Source: Chrysoporthe austroafricana
Lineage: Eukaryota > Ascomycota > Sordariomycetes > Diaporthales > Cryphonectriaceae
DNA length: 64,000 nucleotides
Reading direction: 5' to 3'
Assembly (NCBI GenBank): GCA_001051155.2
Contig: JYIP02000007.1
Span: forward strand, 3,722,342 to 3,786,341
This document shows positions 11,826 to 21,904 of the stretch, piece by piece (the first letter of the stretch is position 1; each line of letters starts with the position of its first letter). The notes below the pieces were generated by a model. The model worked only from the letters and a program-made list of their open reading frames with translations. It did not search any database and was not told where the DNA came from. Position numbers and translations under genes: made by a program.

Positions 11826-11872
11826 TCATGGATCACGTGCATCATGGATCACGTGCATCATGGATCACGTGC
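11826..11872. repeat. Three 16-bp direct repeats each containing CACGTG
   Basis: The unit catcatggatcacgtg occurs three times head to tail just downstream of a repeat-A terminus and immediately upstream of (partly inside) the 11860 gene model. CACGTG is the E-box palindrome bound by bHLH factors, so the array might act as an upstream regulatory cluster; that role is inference. Confidence 0.75.
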
Positions 11873-13752
11873 ACGCTAGCCGCAGCCAGCTCTCCACAAA
11901 ACATCGCATCTCCAATTCACTTGTTTGTTTTGCTCTCTCCTCTTTTCTTCATCGCAGTCATCCTCCCCCTCCGCGCTCCCAAGATTTTTCTTGTGTGTGT
12001 GCACACCTCCTCCCGCCCCAGATCAAGAAGAACAAGAAGACCTCCCTCCCCCTCCGCGCTCCCAAGTTGTTTCTTGTGTGTGTGCACACCTCCTCCCGCC
12101 CGCCCCAGATCAAGAAGAACAAGAAGACCTCCCTCCCCCTCCGCGCTCCCAAGTTGTTTCTTGTGTGTGTGCACACCTCCTCCCGCCCGTCCCAGATCAA
12201 GAAGAACAAGACCTCCCTCCCCCGCTGCGCCAACAAAAGTAAGTCGCCATCGTCCCCTATTCGCCCCGTCCTTGTGTTACTACGGGCTAACCACGTGTCG
12301 TAGTGGATGATCCTTTCAACGGAACTACTAGCGTCGCGGCCGCGGCCGGCGGCGGCGGCGAGCCGCCCCGTCGCCCCCCCGGTGACAACCATAAGAAGGT
12401 AAGCTTGCGCCTGCCTTGACCCCTTGGCGCATGATAGTCGCGCGTAATAGTCGCGCGCCTTGTATATAACCCCTACTAACGCGTTATAACCCAGGGCCCT
12501 CGTGCCATCGGGCCGTACCTTGTCCTGGGCGACAGCTCTGACGAGGATGCCGCGCTCCCTGAGGATATGCAGTTCGCTTGCTTGAACTGCTGGAACCGTC
12601 TGATGTTACATGGGACCAACGATTGCAAGCACGGTCGCGGTGAAGCATGTACCGCTTGTCGAAGCAAGCGAACAAAGTGCGACTAGGGGTCGCGCTTGTT
12701 TGCGTCTTCAAAAGTGTTGCGTCGCGCTGCCCACCGCCTGCGCGCCCTCGCCGACCGGGGCGACCATATCCAGCAGCCCGCCCGCGCCCGCCAGGGGGGG
12801 AATCCTGGTCGCAACGCAGTGTTTACGCCTGCTTTCTATGCTGCCATCCGGCAGTACCGTGACGCCCTCGCCGTCGCCCAGTCGGAGCCTCTGCCTGCCC
12901 AGCCCGCCATCGCCTCCGCTTCGTCCGCGCGCCAGCCCGTTGCCGCCTCGCCCGCCTCGCCCGCCCCCTTCGACGCTGACGCCGCCTGGCCCGCCCCCTT
13001 CGACGCTGACGCCGCCTCGCCCGTGCCCTTCAACGCTCACAACTCCCTCCCTGCGAGCGACGAGGTCGCGCGCCGCCTTTTCGCGGTCCCGGCCCGTCGC
13101 GGTGCCGGAAGCGACCTGCCCGCCCTCGCGTCGGGTGTTCAGGCGAGCCTGAACTCGCTCGCCTTCAGCCTGCGGTCCTTCGCGGTAAGTGACTGTTCCT
13201 CATCTTGCCCCGTCTTAACCCTATACAGCCGCTAATCAAGTCTCTACCCGTCAGGACCAGCAGAGGCGCGACGAGCAGGAGCGCCGCGAGGAGGCGCGCG
13301 TCCAGCACGAGGCAATGAACGCCCAGGCCGAGGTGCTCCGGGCCCTCGTCCGTCAGATGAGCATGGACCCTCCGCCCGCGCCCGCGACCCAGTCCGGCCA
13401 CCGCCCTGGCATGGCCCCTCCCCCCAGCCTGGCTCCTCCCAGCCAGGGGGGGAGCAGGCGCCACCAGTCGGGCGCGTCCCGCCGCCGGTCCGCCTCCCCT
13501 CGCCGCTCCGCCTCCCGCCGCCGCTCCGCCTCCCGCCACCAGCCCGCCTCCCCTGCCTCCCGTGGCCGCTCCGCCTCCCGCCGCCGCTCCGCCTCCCCTC
13601 GCCGCGCCGATCCCTCTGGCCGCGCCGACCCGCCTCGCCGCGCCGACCCGTCTGAGCTTCGCCAGCGAAGCCCCCAGCCCCCGTGGCCGTCCTCGCCCAC
13701 CGATCGTGTCGTCGCGCATCGCCACGACTACCGTCGCCACCGTCGCCACTAG
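11860..13752 (+). pseudogene. Cys-rich, RS-rich multi-exon protein with one in-frame TAG
   Basis: A four-exon model is consistent in phase: 11860-12238, 12304-12398, 12495-13184 and 13255-13752, with donors GTAAGT/GTAAGC and branch sites GCTAAC and ACTAAC before the first two acceptors. A split ATG is formed at 12238/12304, so translation could instead start there. Exon 3 encodes a Cys cluster (CLNC, then a single Cys-Lys-His, then CTAC, RSKRTKC), the pattern of fungal CxxC zinc-binding hypothetical proteins. Just after it, codon 12684-12686 is TAG. Downstream are Ala/Pro repeats (PAPFDADAA twice), a helical Glu/Arg segment and a long Ser-Arg-rich tail at 13460-13750. The architecture resembles the antisense ORF relic of the 42-49 kb retrotransposon. 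No function known. Confidence 0.5.
11968..12215. repeat. Three tandem copies of an 83-87 bp unit
   Basis: Each unit contains ccgcgctcccaag, ttcttgtgtgtgtgcacacc, tcccgcc and gatcaagaagaacaaga. Copies start near 11971, 12054 and 12141; the third is cut short. The unit lengths differ and the copies shift frame relative to each other, so this is more likely 5' non-coding sequence or a recent duplication than a protein repeat. Confidence 0.85.
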
Positions 13753-14534
13753 GTCCGCCCGCGTCGCGTCCATGTGCACTATCAGTGTCACAACTTGTCT
13801 TGTGAGGACGTGGGTCAAGCCCACGCATGGACGCGCCCGGTCCGCCTGCGCCTCGCCCGCCAGCCTTGGGCCCTCGGGCCGTACAATTCATCATCAGTTT
13901 GGTTTTTTTTTTTTTTTCGTTATGGAAAGGGTTGTTCGCGTCGTTTCCGACGCCTTGGGTTACCGGTGCCGCCTCGGCGGCTAGTTCAGTTTAACAAGGT
14001 TGTTTTGTTTGGCGCCGCGCCGCCGCCGTCGTGATCTTCAAATCTGTCCAAGGCTTCTGTATCGTCGTAGTTCTCTATTGGTTCCTAACAGGGTTTGTCC
14101 CATCCCGCCCATTTCACCAGTAGCAGTAGCAGTCGGCCCCCGCCCCGTCCCCTCGCGTTCTTTATAGCGAGAATCCCTTCTACCAGGTATTCCTTGTGCA
14201 TTCCCTCTCCGTCGTCGGCATGAAAGAGGCGGAGGGGAGTGAGTACTTATAACTATTAGGTGGTTGGTATGCGGCTGCTGTGGAAGGACGACTTGCCATC
14301 TCGACGGTCCAGTATCCTTTGTGTTACCCAGAGGAGGCGCACCCTCCCACTTTTCCGTGTCGTTTCTCCCTTACCGAGTGCCTCGCCGACTCACTTCCAC
14401 CGCAAACCACGCGATCATACGAATGTCTTCGACGCCTTACCGGTTAGTGAGGCCCAGCCAAAATGACGATCTGTACTAGCCTTAGACAGACGATATACGC
14501 CTTGAGATGGGAGGACAAGTAATACAGAAGGTAG

Positions 14535-14536
<2 letters not shown>
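13753..14536. other. Gene-free spacer
   Basis: Downstream flank of the Cys-rich gene: a T-tract near 13903-13918, then unique sequence with short ORFs that show no family features. Confidence 0.45.
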
Positions 14537-14585
<49 letters not shown>

Positions 14586-14706
14586 GGGGGGGGGAAATCT
14601 TTTATCCCACAAGGGGGGGGGGGGGCACGGTACGAGCCCCCCAACACCNGTAAGGTGCCCAGGACGAAGTAAAGAATAGTAGAAGCAGGAAAAAAAAAAA
14701 AAAAAA

Positions 14707-14781
<75 letters not shown>
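14537..14781. repeat. Extreme homopolymers: A41, G17, G13 and ~A90
   Basis: 14537-14577 is pure A, immediately followed by 17 G (14578-14594); a second G run is at 14612-14624; 14690-14781 is A with a single C at 14707. An undetermined base lies at 14649. Such runs may be real (retroposed poly-A tails) or assembly or consensus errors. Confidence 0.9.
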
Positions 14782-14783
<2 letters not shown>

Positions 14784-15390
14784 AGGGCGTCAAGTCAGTG
14801 GAATCTCTTGTTGCCGGATTGGGGGACGTGGACACTGTACAGTCCCCACACGATGCTGTAGTAGAGTCGCATTCTTCAACCGGGAACGTCATCTATGATT
14901 GGCGCCGCAGCGGGTTTTGCATCAGAGCCGCACGGTTCCGTCACCGTATAAACAGTACGCCGGCTTCATGAGGCTCAAATACTGCCCAAAGGAATAAGGG
15001 ATATGAGGCCGAGACCCATGTACCCTCTGGGATAATTGGATGGAAAAGACGTATACAGTGTGGCGCAGTTGAAGGCGGCAAAAATGGCTCGATAGGGTTG
15101 CTCTGCGCCTACCCCCAGCACCTCCCAGCACTGCGAATCCGCCAGACAGTACAATACTCTCGTACACTAGAAGGATCTGCACATGACAGGGAGTGGCTTT
15201 TTGGCCCTGGTGCCCTAACTCGGCCCCATTTTAAGTTGTGAAGCGCGTTCCACCCTTCACGCGTTCCACCCTTCACTCGCTCCGCCGTTCATTGGGCCCC
15301 GCCCGGAAATAGCACCTGTCGCCTTCCTATAAATAGTTTCTTCTTCTTCTTCTTTTTCTTTTCTTCTTCTTCTCTTTCTCCGGGTATCGG
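14782..15390. other. Gene-free spacer
   Basis: No gene recognised. A short piece resembling module B ('tgcgaatccgccaga') lies near 15124-15140. 15245-15290 contains near-tandem 'gcgttccacccttcac' units and 15335-15380 is a TTC-rich microsatellite. Confidence 0.4.
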
Positions 15391-15955
15391 CCCGTGATAC
15401 CGATGCAACCCCTCCCCTACGATTCCTTGTCTTGGCAGGACGGCTATGGACGAAAATATGGTAGCGGACTTGCGGAGGGCGCTCGCAGAAAAAGGATGCC
15501 CGCACGTCTTTTCTTGCCAGCACGCCCTCGACGTGTATATCTCCTCCTCTTATACCGGCCCAAACTGCGCTGCGCACTGGGACCAAAAGCCCGGGGGGGG
15601 GGGGGCAAGCCCGATAGGGGGAGGGAGGATGGCGACAATATGGCGGGGGGGGGAGAGGCGTTAGGAGAGGTACCTTCGGGGGAAGCGCCGGGAGGCGTCA
15701 CGACGAGGGGGGCTTACCGGAAGCGTCGACCNGCCCAGCCCGCCCGCCGCGTGTAAAGCCCCCCCTCTAACCCGGCCCCAAGCTGCGGGCCGACCGGGGA
15801 CCAAAGGCCGGGGGGGGGGGGGCAAGCTCGATAGGGGGAGGGAGGATGGCGACAATATGGCGGGTGGGGAAGAGGCGTTAGGAGAGATACCTTCGGGGGA
15901 AGCGCTGGGAGGCGTCACGACGAGAGGAGCTTACCGGAAGCGTCGACACAAGAGC
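15390..15955 (+). repeat. GC-rich tandem duplication, module C-like
   Basis: Two copies of a ~195-bp unit: 'gggcaagcccgatagggggagggaggatggcgac' to 'ggaagcgtcgac' near 15604-15732, and again near 15819-15948. G runs of 10-12 and an undetermined base (15732) occur. Shares 'cctcgacgtgtatatctcc' with module C. Confidence 0.65.
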
Positions 15956-17045
15956 TGCCAATACAAGACGAGCTGGGACGAACCAATACAAGAGCAGCTG
16001 TACGAGCTGTGCGAGTTGTGCGAGCTCTCGAAGCTGTGGGAAGATGAGCTCTGGGACTTGTGGTAGGGGATGTGGGAGCTGTACGAGCTGTACGAGCTGT
16101 ACGAGCTATGCGTGTTGTGCGTGCTGTGCAAGCTCCGTAGGAGCTCTCAGAGATGTGGAGTGCGAGCTGAGGGAGGTGTAGGAGGTATGGAAGCTTTGGG
16201 AGCTCTGTGCAAGCTGCGCGAGCTGCGCGAGGAGTGTGGGAAGAGGGGGTCTGGAGCTGTGCAAGCGAACTGCGAGAGCTGCAAAAGCAATGGAAAGAGG
16301 AGGGCTGGGAAGAGAGTGTCAAGGAGGCTGCGGGAGCTGTGACAGGCGTGGGAGACGAGAGCAGATGGGAAGACGAGCTGTAGGAGCCGTAGCGAGAGAA
16401 TGCCTGAGACAAGACGGTAGAGAGGAGAGTGAGGTTGCGAGGAAGAGTAGTGGGTGGAAGAGCAGCGGGGAGAAGGAGGAATTGCGGTAGGAAGAGCTCC
16501 GGGAGCTCCGGAACTGGAGGATAAGCAACGGGGCTGTGGGAGCTGGCAGGTAGGAAGATGGCAGCTCTGGAAGGACGATGGACGATAGACAATGACAATG
16601 ACATGGCGGGCAGAAAGGGCCCGAGAGGAGAGAAGCTGCGAGGACGCGTAAGAGGAGGAGCACTGGGAGCCGTGGCAGCAGGACCGCGAGAGGACACAAG
16701 ATGATCATGCCTGCTCTGGCCTTGCCGGCCGGCACACAGGCGGACAATCAGCCAGCCAGCACCAGAGTGTGCGTATGTCAGCGCCAGTACGCGTGTGTCC
16801 ACACCTGCTCTGGCTTGCCGGCCGGCACATAAGCAGATAGCCAGCCAGCCAACCGGGCAGCAGCACCCGCGGGGTGTGATGCTCTGCACGCAGCTGGCCA
16901 CGAGGGAGGAGGTGCGATGGCATCAGTAGAGGAGAGAACACCCCACGGGGGCTGATGTCGACAGAGGAGGACAAGCAGCCGGCTGTAACAAAGAAAGGAA
17001 GAGCTTCGACAGCGCAGGAGGGCGATAATGCTATCGCAAGCATGG
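15955..17045 (+). repeat. Composite repeat A, copy 4
   Basis: GAGCTGT-type 9-mer array at 15955-16360, then a less repetitive GA-rich segment, then the usual blocks: 'ctctggccttgccggccggc' (16712), 'gcacccgcggggtgtgatgc' (~16862), 'agagcttcgacagcgcagga' (~17000) and 'tatcgcaagcatgggctga' (~17032). The terminal GGTTCGGC block is missing; module C begins instead. Confidence 0.8.
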
Positions 17046-17560
17046 GCTGAGGGAAGAGACAAAACGAGCTTCAAGACACGGACTGCTTGTGCATAAGGGG
17101 GAACACTGGACGACAACCACGACGGGGAGGAGGGGCGACAACGACCAGGACAATATCGACAAGAGGACAGTGCAAGGAGGACGAGGCGTAGTGCGTGCCA
17201 ACGCAGCCGAACGCAAAGAACGACAAGCTGAAGACGACTTTCCTCCGACCGACCTCGAGATGTATACGCGTACGGCAACGCGCCGCACTACCGCCCGGGG
17301 GGCGCGGACACTTGATGGCGGCCTGGGGATATGTCGCGGGGCGCAAGGGGATGTCTGGGGGGAGGCACGGGACGACGAGGCGTTGAAGGCTGCACGGGGA
17401 CGACGGGGACGGCACCGAGAGGCTTGCGTACAGCCGAAGAACGGTGAAGAGACAAGTTCCAAACAACTCCAAACAACGACACCGGCGTCCCGGCGGTATC
17501 CCCCGCGCGTCCCTTCCCGCCGGCACGCCTCGGGAGGTCGACGATGATGTGGCGGGCAGG
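17046..17560 (+). repeat. Dispersed repeat module C copy
   Basis: Carries 'cggactgcttgtgcataag', 'ggacgacaaccacgacgggg', 'cctcgagatgtatacgc', 'cgcaacgcgccgcactaccgc' and 'tggggatatgtcgcggggcg' in the order of other C copies. Confidence 0.7.
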
Positions 17561-18250
17561 GAGAGGAGGAGCTGGGCGCAGTGGTCAGCACAAGAGGAGC
17601 TGGGAGGAGCCGTGCAGCTGGCGCTAGCAGAGAGAGGAGGAGAGAGCACGTACGAAGTATGATGCCGTCTATACACCGCTCATAGCGACAAAGGAGGAGG
17701 CATGCTGGGCAGATACCAGCCCACGAGGAGGAGGCGGAGGGGCCGCGGAGGGGCCGCCCACGAGGTCATAACGCTCTGCAGGCCGCTGTGGCCCCAAGCG
17801 AGGAGGGAGTAGTGTGATGCTGTCCAGGCAGCCAGCTGGCTTCGACAGAGGAAGAAGGACTACGCACAGGATGTGTTATAGCTGTCGAAGCAGCTAGAGC
17901 TGGTAGCGACAGAAGAGGAGCGACGCCTGTGGCCAGCTCAGGACACGACAGCCCCACAGTGCGTGATGATGGCTCTCCAGGCAGCTGGCCGCGACAGACA
18001 CAGACGAAGAGCGAGCGAGGCGCTTGTTGTCGTCAGCCCGGAGGGAGCAGCTCCGACAAAGGAAGAGCCCACAAAAGCGTGGGCAGCAGAGGACGAGCAT
18101 CGACACCGGACGCCACCACGGGCACGGACTGGTCTGGTTCTTCTGCACAAGAGGAGGAGCGCGTGTGTCCGCGTGTGTCCAACACCAGTGCGCGTCAGCA
18201 CGTGGATTGGCTATGGTCGGGCACACATCCGGCTATAGCCGCGGATCTAA
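17560..18250 (+). repeat. Divergent repeat A blocks
   Basis: Contains degraded versions of the A blocks ('gatgctgtccaggcagccagc', 'gacaaaggaagagcccaca', 'ggcacggactggtctgg', 'cgcgtgtgtccaacaccagtgcgcgt') and ends with a mutated terminal block near 18195-18225. No array is left. Confidence 0.6.
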
Positions 18251-18620
18251 GCTGATTTCGGGCCACGACCCAGCCCGCATGTGTCTTTGTCTCGCCTCCC
18301 TGGCCCGCCCACCGCGGGTCTCGCTTGGGACACACACCCCGCGCTCTCCCAGGTGAAGCCGCGCCTGCATACCGAGGACCTGCCCCCAGACAGACAGCCT
18401 TTTTGCCCGCGAGCCCTCTTCTTTCGGGCGGACAAGACACATATACCAGAGCAGACCAAACAGCAGCGCACCACCACCCTCCGCCCGGACCTGCATGAAC
18501 ACACTGCGAGATGCACCGCACGGCCTGTCTTGTGCGATCCCGAGGGGATCTATATGCGCTGCAAGGCGCGCCGGACTGCTCAGCCAGCCAGCCAGCCCGC
18601 CCGCCCGAGGAAAGGAGGGT
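18250..18620 (-). repeat. Module B copy, minus orientation
   Basis: 'tttttgcccgcgagccctcttctttc' to 'gacaagacac', 'cgcccggacctgcatgaacac' and 'gcgcaccaccac' match the B copies near 53.25 and 26.05 kb. The FunK1 upstream region begins after it. Confidence 0.6.
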
Positions 18621-18854
18621 TAGGGTTCTGTTTTTGGCCTTATCGTTTATCTGTCTGTCAGCCGCCCGGACGGATGGACTGGCTCGGAAACAAGATCTTC
18701 CTTCCGGCTGACTCAGCTGCGTGGCTGAGCTGGCAACGCGATCTCGATCTCGCGACCTCGACCAGTCGCGTCCATCTCAGGGGTCCTCCCTCCCTCTCTT
18801 CCTTCTCCGGCGTCTCAATCGCAGCCAGACATCGCCAAAAGCCATTCGGCCACG

Positions 18855-21409
18855 ATGGCGGATCAATCGCTGTCCGAGGTCAAAAGCCATCCGATTGGGA
18901 AAAACCTTGATGCTTTTCGCGCTTCTTTTGTGTCACTCTGTGAAGACAGAAACATCTCCTGCACCCCAGACGCGCTTGACCAGCTTGCGAAAGAAGGTAG
19001 GCCAGAGAGATGGATGCTCAGTTGAGAGAGTCTTGTCTGATTTCTATGTATACAGATATCCAGAATCTTGCCCTCGATTTCGTGCTTGCGATCCGAAGCT
19101 TCCCAGCCGTTCGAGACCTACGCTCGGATGCAAACCATAGCGCCTTTCGCAATACTGTCTTGCGACTCAATGCCATCATCATCTCTGACGATTTCGACCC
19201 CGACCGTATCCATACCCTCCTCAGGACAGCCCTCGAGGTCCATCCCGACGGTACGCTGCTCTGGGACCAAATCCACGATGCTGTCACTACCACATCCGCC
19301 CCAGGCCCCCCCCAACCGGCCGCCCCGCGAACCCCTCCCCGGAGCGTCTCGACGCCCGTTAGTGCCACGCCGGTGGTCCGTTCTACGTCGTCGTTCCAAG
19401 GCAAGGCGCAGACCAAGAAGATACTGAACGAGGCCCTCTTGTACGAGCTCAGGGGCACTATCTTTCGGGGCGTAAACGGCTTTTTCGAGAAATATTTCGA
19501 AAGCCGGCCCTGGATACCGCAGTGCAGGACCATTTACCAGTCCATCCGCCCAAGATATGTCGACGGGCGATGGGCCGACTTCCCCGACCCCGCGGCCCAG
19601 AAGGATGTCTGGGCCTGGCTGCGCCGGTTCCAGGACGACTTCCTTCCCGGCACGCCGGCCGCCTACCACAGCGCCCAGAGCACTAGCATGATAACGGGCG
19701 GCGAAGCCCGGCGGCAGCTCGACATCTTCCTGAAGCCCAGGCATGTCCGGACCCCCCAGCACGACTGGAAGGACATCCTCGTCATCGGGGAGCACAAGCA
19801 GGCGCACCCCGGCCCCAAGGAGCTGCTGCTGCAGCTCTCCCGCTACATGCGCGACCTCTTTACCAGCCAGCCCACCCGCCGGTTCGCCCACGGGTTTTTC
19901 CTGCACGGGGCCAAGATGGAGCTCTGGGTCTTTGACAGGTCGGGCCCTTACAGCTCCGGCGAGTTCGATATTCACGAGGAACCCGAGAAGTTTATCCTCG
20001 CCCTGGCCGGCTACGCGTTTATGAGCGACGAGGAGTTCGGCCTCGATACCTTTACCGACTGCAAAAGCGCCAAGCGCACCATTACCCTAACAAGCGATAT
20101 GCGCGGCAGGAAGAGGAAGCTCCAGCTGGACCTGGAGCCGTTTGTGAAGCAGAGGGCCGTGGTCTGCCGGGGTACAACCTGCTTCAGGACGACTGATCAC
20201 AATAATGTTGTAAAGTTCTCCTGGACTTCGGACAAGCGACCTCCCGAGGCAGAGCACCTCAAGCTCGCCTACGAACAGGGCGTCCAGGGCATCGCCCAGT
20301 TCGTAGGCTACCAGAGCATCACGAGCATCGCCGACCTCCGCAGCGGCCTCACCTTTGGCCGCCCGTGGACCATCCGTACGGCCCCCGGGGCCGAGCTCAC
20401 ATCGTCCCGCTCCCTCCTCTCGCAGTCGCTCCAGCTGCGGCAGGTCAGCTCAGCCGAGCCGGCCGAGCCGGACGGACAGCCCACAAGCAGCCTGTCTGGG
20501 TCCCTCGCGCGGGCAGTGCGGCTGACCTTCCAGAAGAGCCACAAGCCGAGGAAGCGCGCTTCTGTCGACAACCAGGAGGACACAACCGCTACTGCCAAGA
20601 AGCCGAGGGCCGACAGCCACTCGTCGGGGCTCCGCCATGAGCTAGGGCCGGACGCCGCCCCCCCGGGCAGCCTGTACGAGCCGAGCCCGGACCCGTACGA
20701 AAACCGCCGCTTCGGCTGCCTCGCTATCTCTCCTGCAGGGCGGGCCCTCAACAGCTTCACCACCCTGTCCGAGCTGCTTACCGCCCTCCGGGACGCCATT
20801 AGGGCCCACCGGTCTCTATACGTTACCGGCAAGATCCTGCACAGAGATATCTCGGAAAATAATATTATCATTACAGACCCTGGCCGTACCGATGGGTTTA
20901 CCGGAATGCTGATCGATCTGGACCTGGCCAAGCAGGTCGGCAGCGGCAGGTCAGGCGCGCGCCACCAGACCGGCACGATGGAGTTTATGGCGATCGAGGT
21001 CCTGCGGCGCGCTGCACACACCTTCCGGCACGACCTGGAATCCTTCTTCTACGTCCTCCTCTGGGTCTGCGGCTGCCGGGCGTGGGAGAGGGGGTTCCTC
21101 TGCGACCCCAAGGCAAGGCCGCCTAGCAACGTCTGGAAGACGTGGTATATGGGTTCGTTCGACGACATCGCGCGGAGCAAGCAGGGGCTCATGCACGCCG
21201 ACGGCTTCGACGAGCTCCTGGCCCAGTTCCCGCCGTCCCTCGCGTGCGTCAAGCCGCTGTGCAGCGGACTCCGCCGGGTCCTGTTTCCCATCTCGGCCGA
21301 GGGCAAGTTGTACATCGGCACGCCGCCCGAGCCAGGACCTCTGTACGATGCCATCATCAAAGAGTTCGACGGTGCGATCTCTGGCATCGCCTCCCACCCA
21401 GCCTCCTGA
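18855..21409 (+). CDS. FunK1 protein kinase, 2 exons
   Basis: Exon 1 is 18855-18996 and exon 2 is 19056-21409, with a 59-bp intron (GTAGGC to ACAG) joining in phase at a split Asp codon; the product is about 831 aa. I placed the start upstream of the long ORF because exon 1 (MADQSLSEVKSHPIGK, then FVSLCEDR) matches the expected FunK1 N-terminus and leads directly into DIQNLALDFVLAIRSFP. Kinase landmarks: a Lys in the VVKFSW strand (~residue 390), catalytic loop HRDISENNIII (~642-652), and LIDLDLAK in place of DFG (~666). These are followed by TGTMEFMAIEVL and HDLESFFYVLLWVC, diagnostic of FunK1 (PF17667-type). A basic Ser-rich linker (KRASVDNQE, KKPRADS) lies between lobes. The frame is intact and catalytic residues are present, so it may be active. 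Substrates are unknown; such genes expand in repeat-rich fungal regions. Confidence 0.92.
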
Positions 21410-21457
21410 GGTGGCGTTCTGGGGACGCGCGGCGGTTGTGGCAGACGCAGGCGGGGC

Positions 21458-21484
21458 GGGGGGGGGGGGGGGGGGGGGGGGGGG
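21458..21484. repeat. G27 homopolymer just after the FunK1 stop
   Basis: 27 consecutive G, about 50 bp past the stop codon. Possible assembly or consensus artefact, or a G-quadruplex-prone 3' UTR element. Confidence 0.85.
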
Positions 21485-21509
21485 AGACGTCGGAAGGAGA
21501 GATGGGAAT

Positions 21510-21590
21510 GTATCCACACCTCGTCTGTAAGATTATCTCCACAGCTCGTCTGTAGGATTATCTCCACAGCTCGTCTGTAGGATTATCTAC
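21510..21590. repeat. Three tandem ~27-bp units
   Basis: The unit is about cacagctcgtctgtaggattatct, present three times with minor changes, downstream of FunK1. Function unknown. Confidence 0.8.
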
Positions 21591-21639
21591 CATGCCGGCT
21601 CTCTAGAATCTATATCATTGGAAGAAGCGCGCCGGGCTA

Positions 21640-21810
21640 TGTCTGTTGTTCGACTAGCTGAGTCTGCATTGGGACCCAGCACGGTAGAGAAGGCAGGAGG
21701 GCAGGCCAGCTGCGCGCTCGAAGGGGCCCTCTCGCGCGTCTCTCAAGCAGCCAGAACCAGCCCGACAAGGGCGTCCGAGGGCCATAGCACGACGCAAGAA
21801 GGTGCTGCGC
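21640..21810 (+). repeat. Module B fragment
   Basis: 'agagaaggcaggagggc', 'gcgcgctcgaaggggccctc' and 'cccgacaagggcgtccgagggccatagcacgac' match the downstream half of module B (compare 29140-29200 and 56085-56155). Confidence 0.65.
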
Positions 21811-21904
21811 CCTTGAAAATCCCGGGGATAGCATCTAGCAAATCGTATGATATAGCTCTAACCTCTTCCGAACGATTTGGACCCATAACCCAGGACTACC
21901 CGTC

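Noticed and set aside
13165..13894. Gly/Arg-rich minus-strand ORFs
   Set aside because: Antisense of the Ser-Arg-rich exon; composition artefact.
15915..16901. 328-codon minus-strand ORF
   Set aside because: Translated repeat A array; no domain, and array variants in other copies change the sequence freely.
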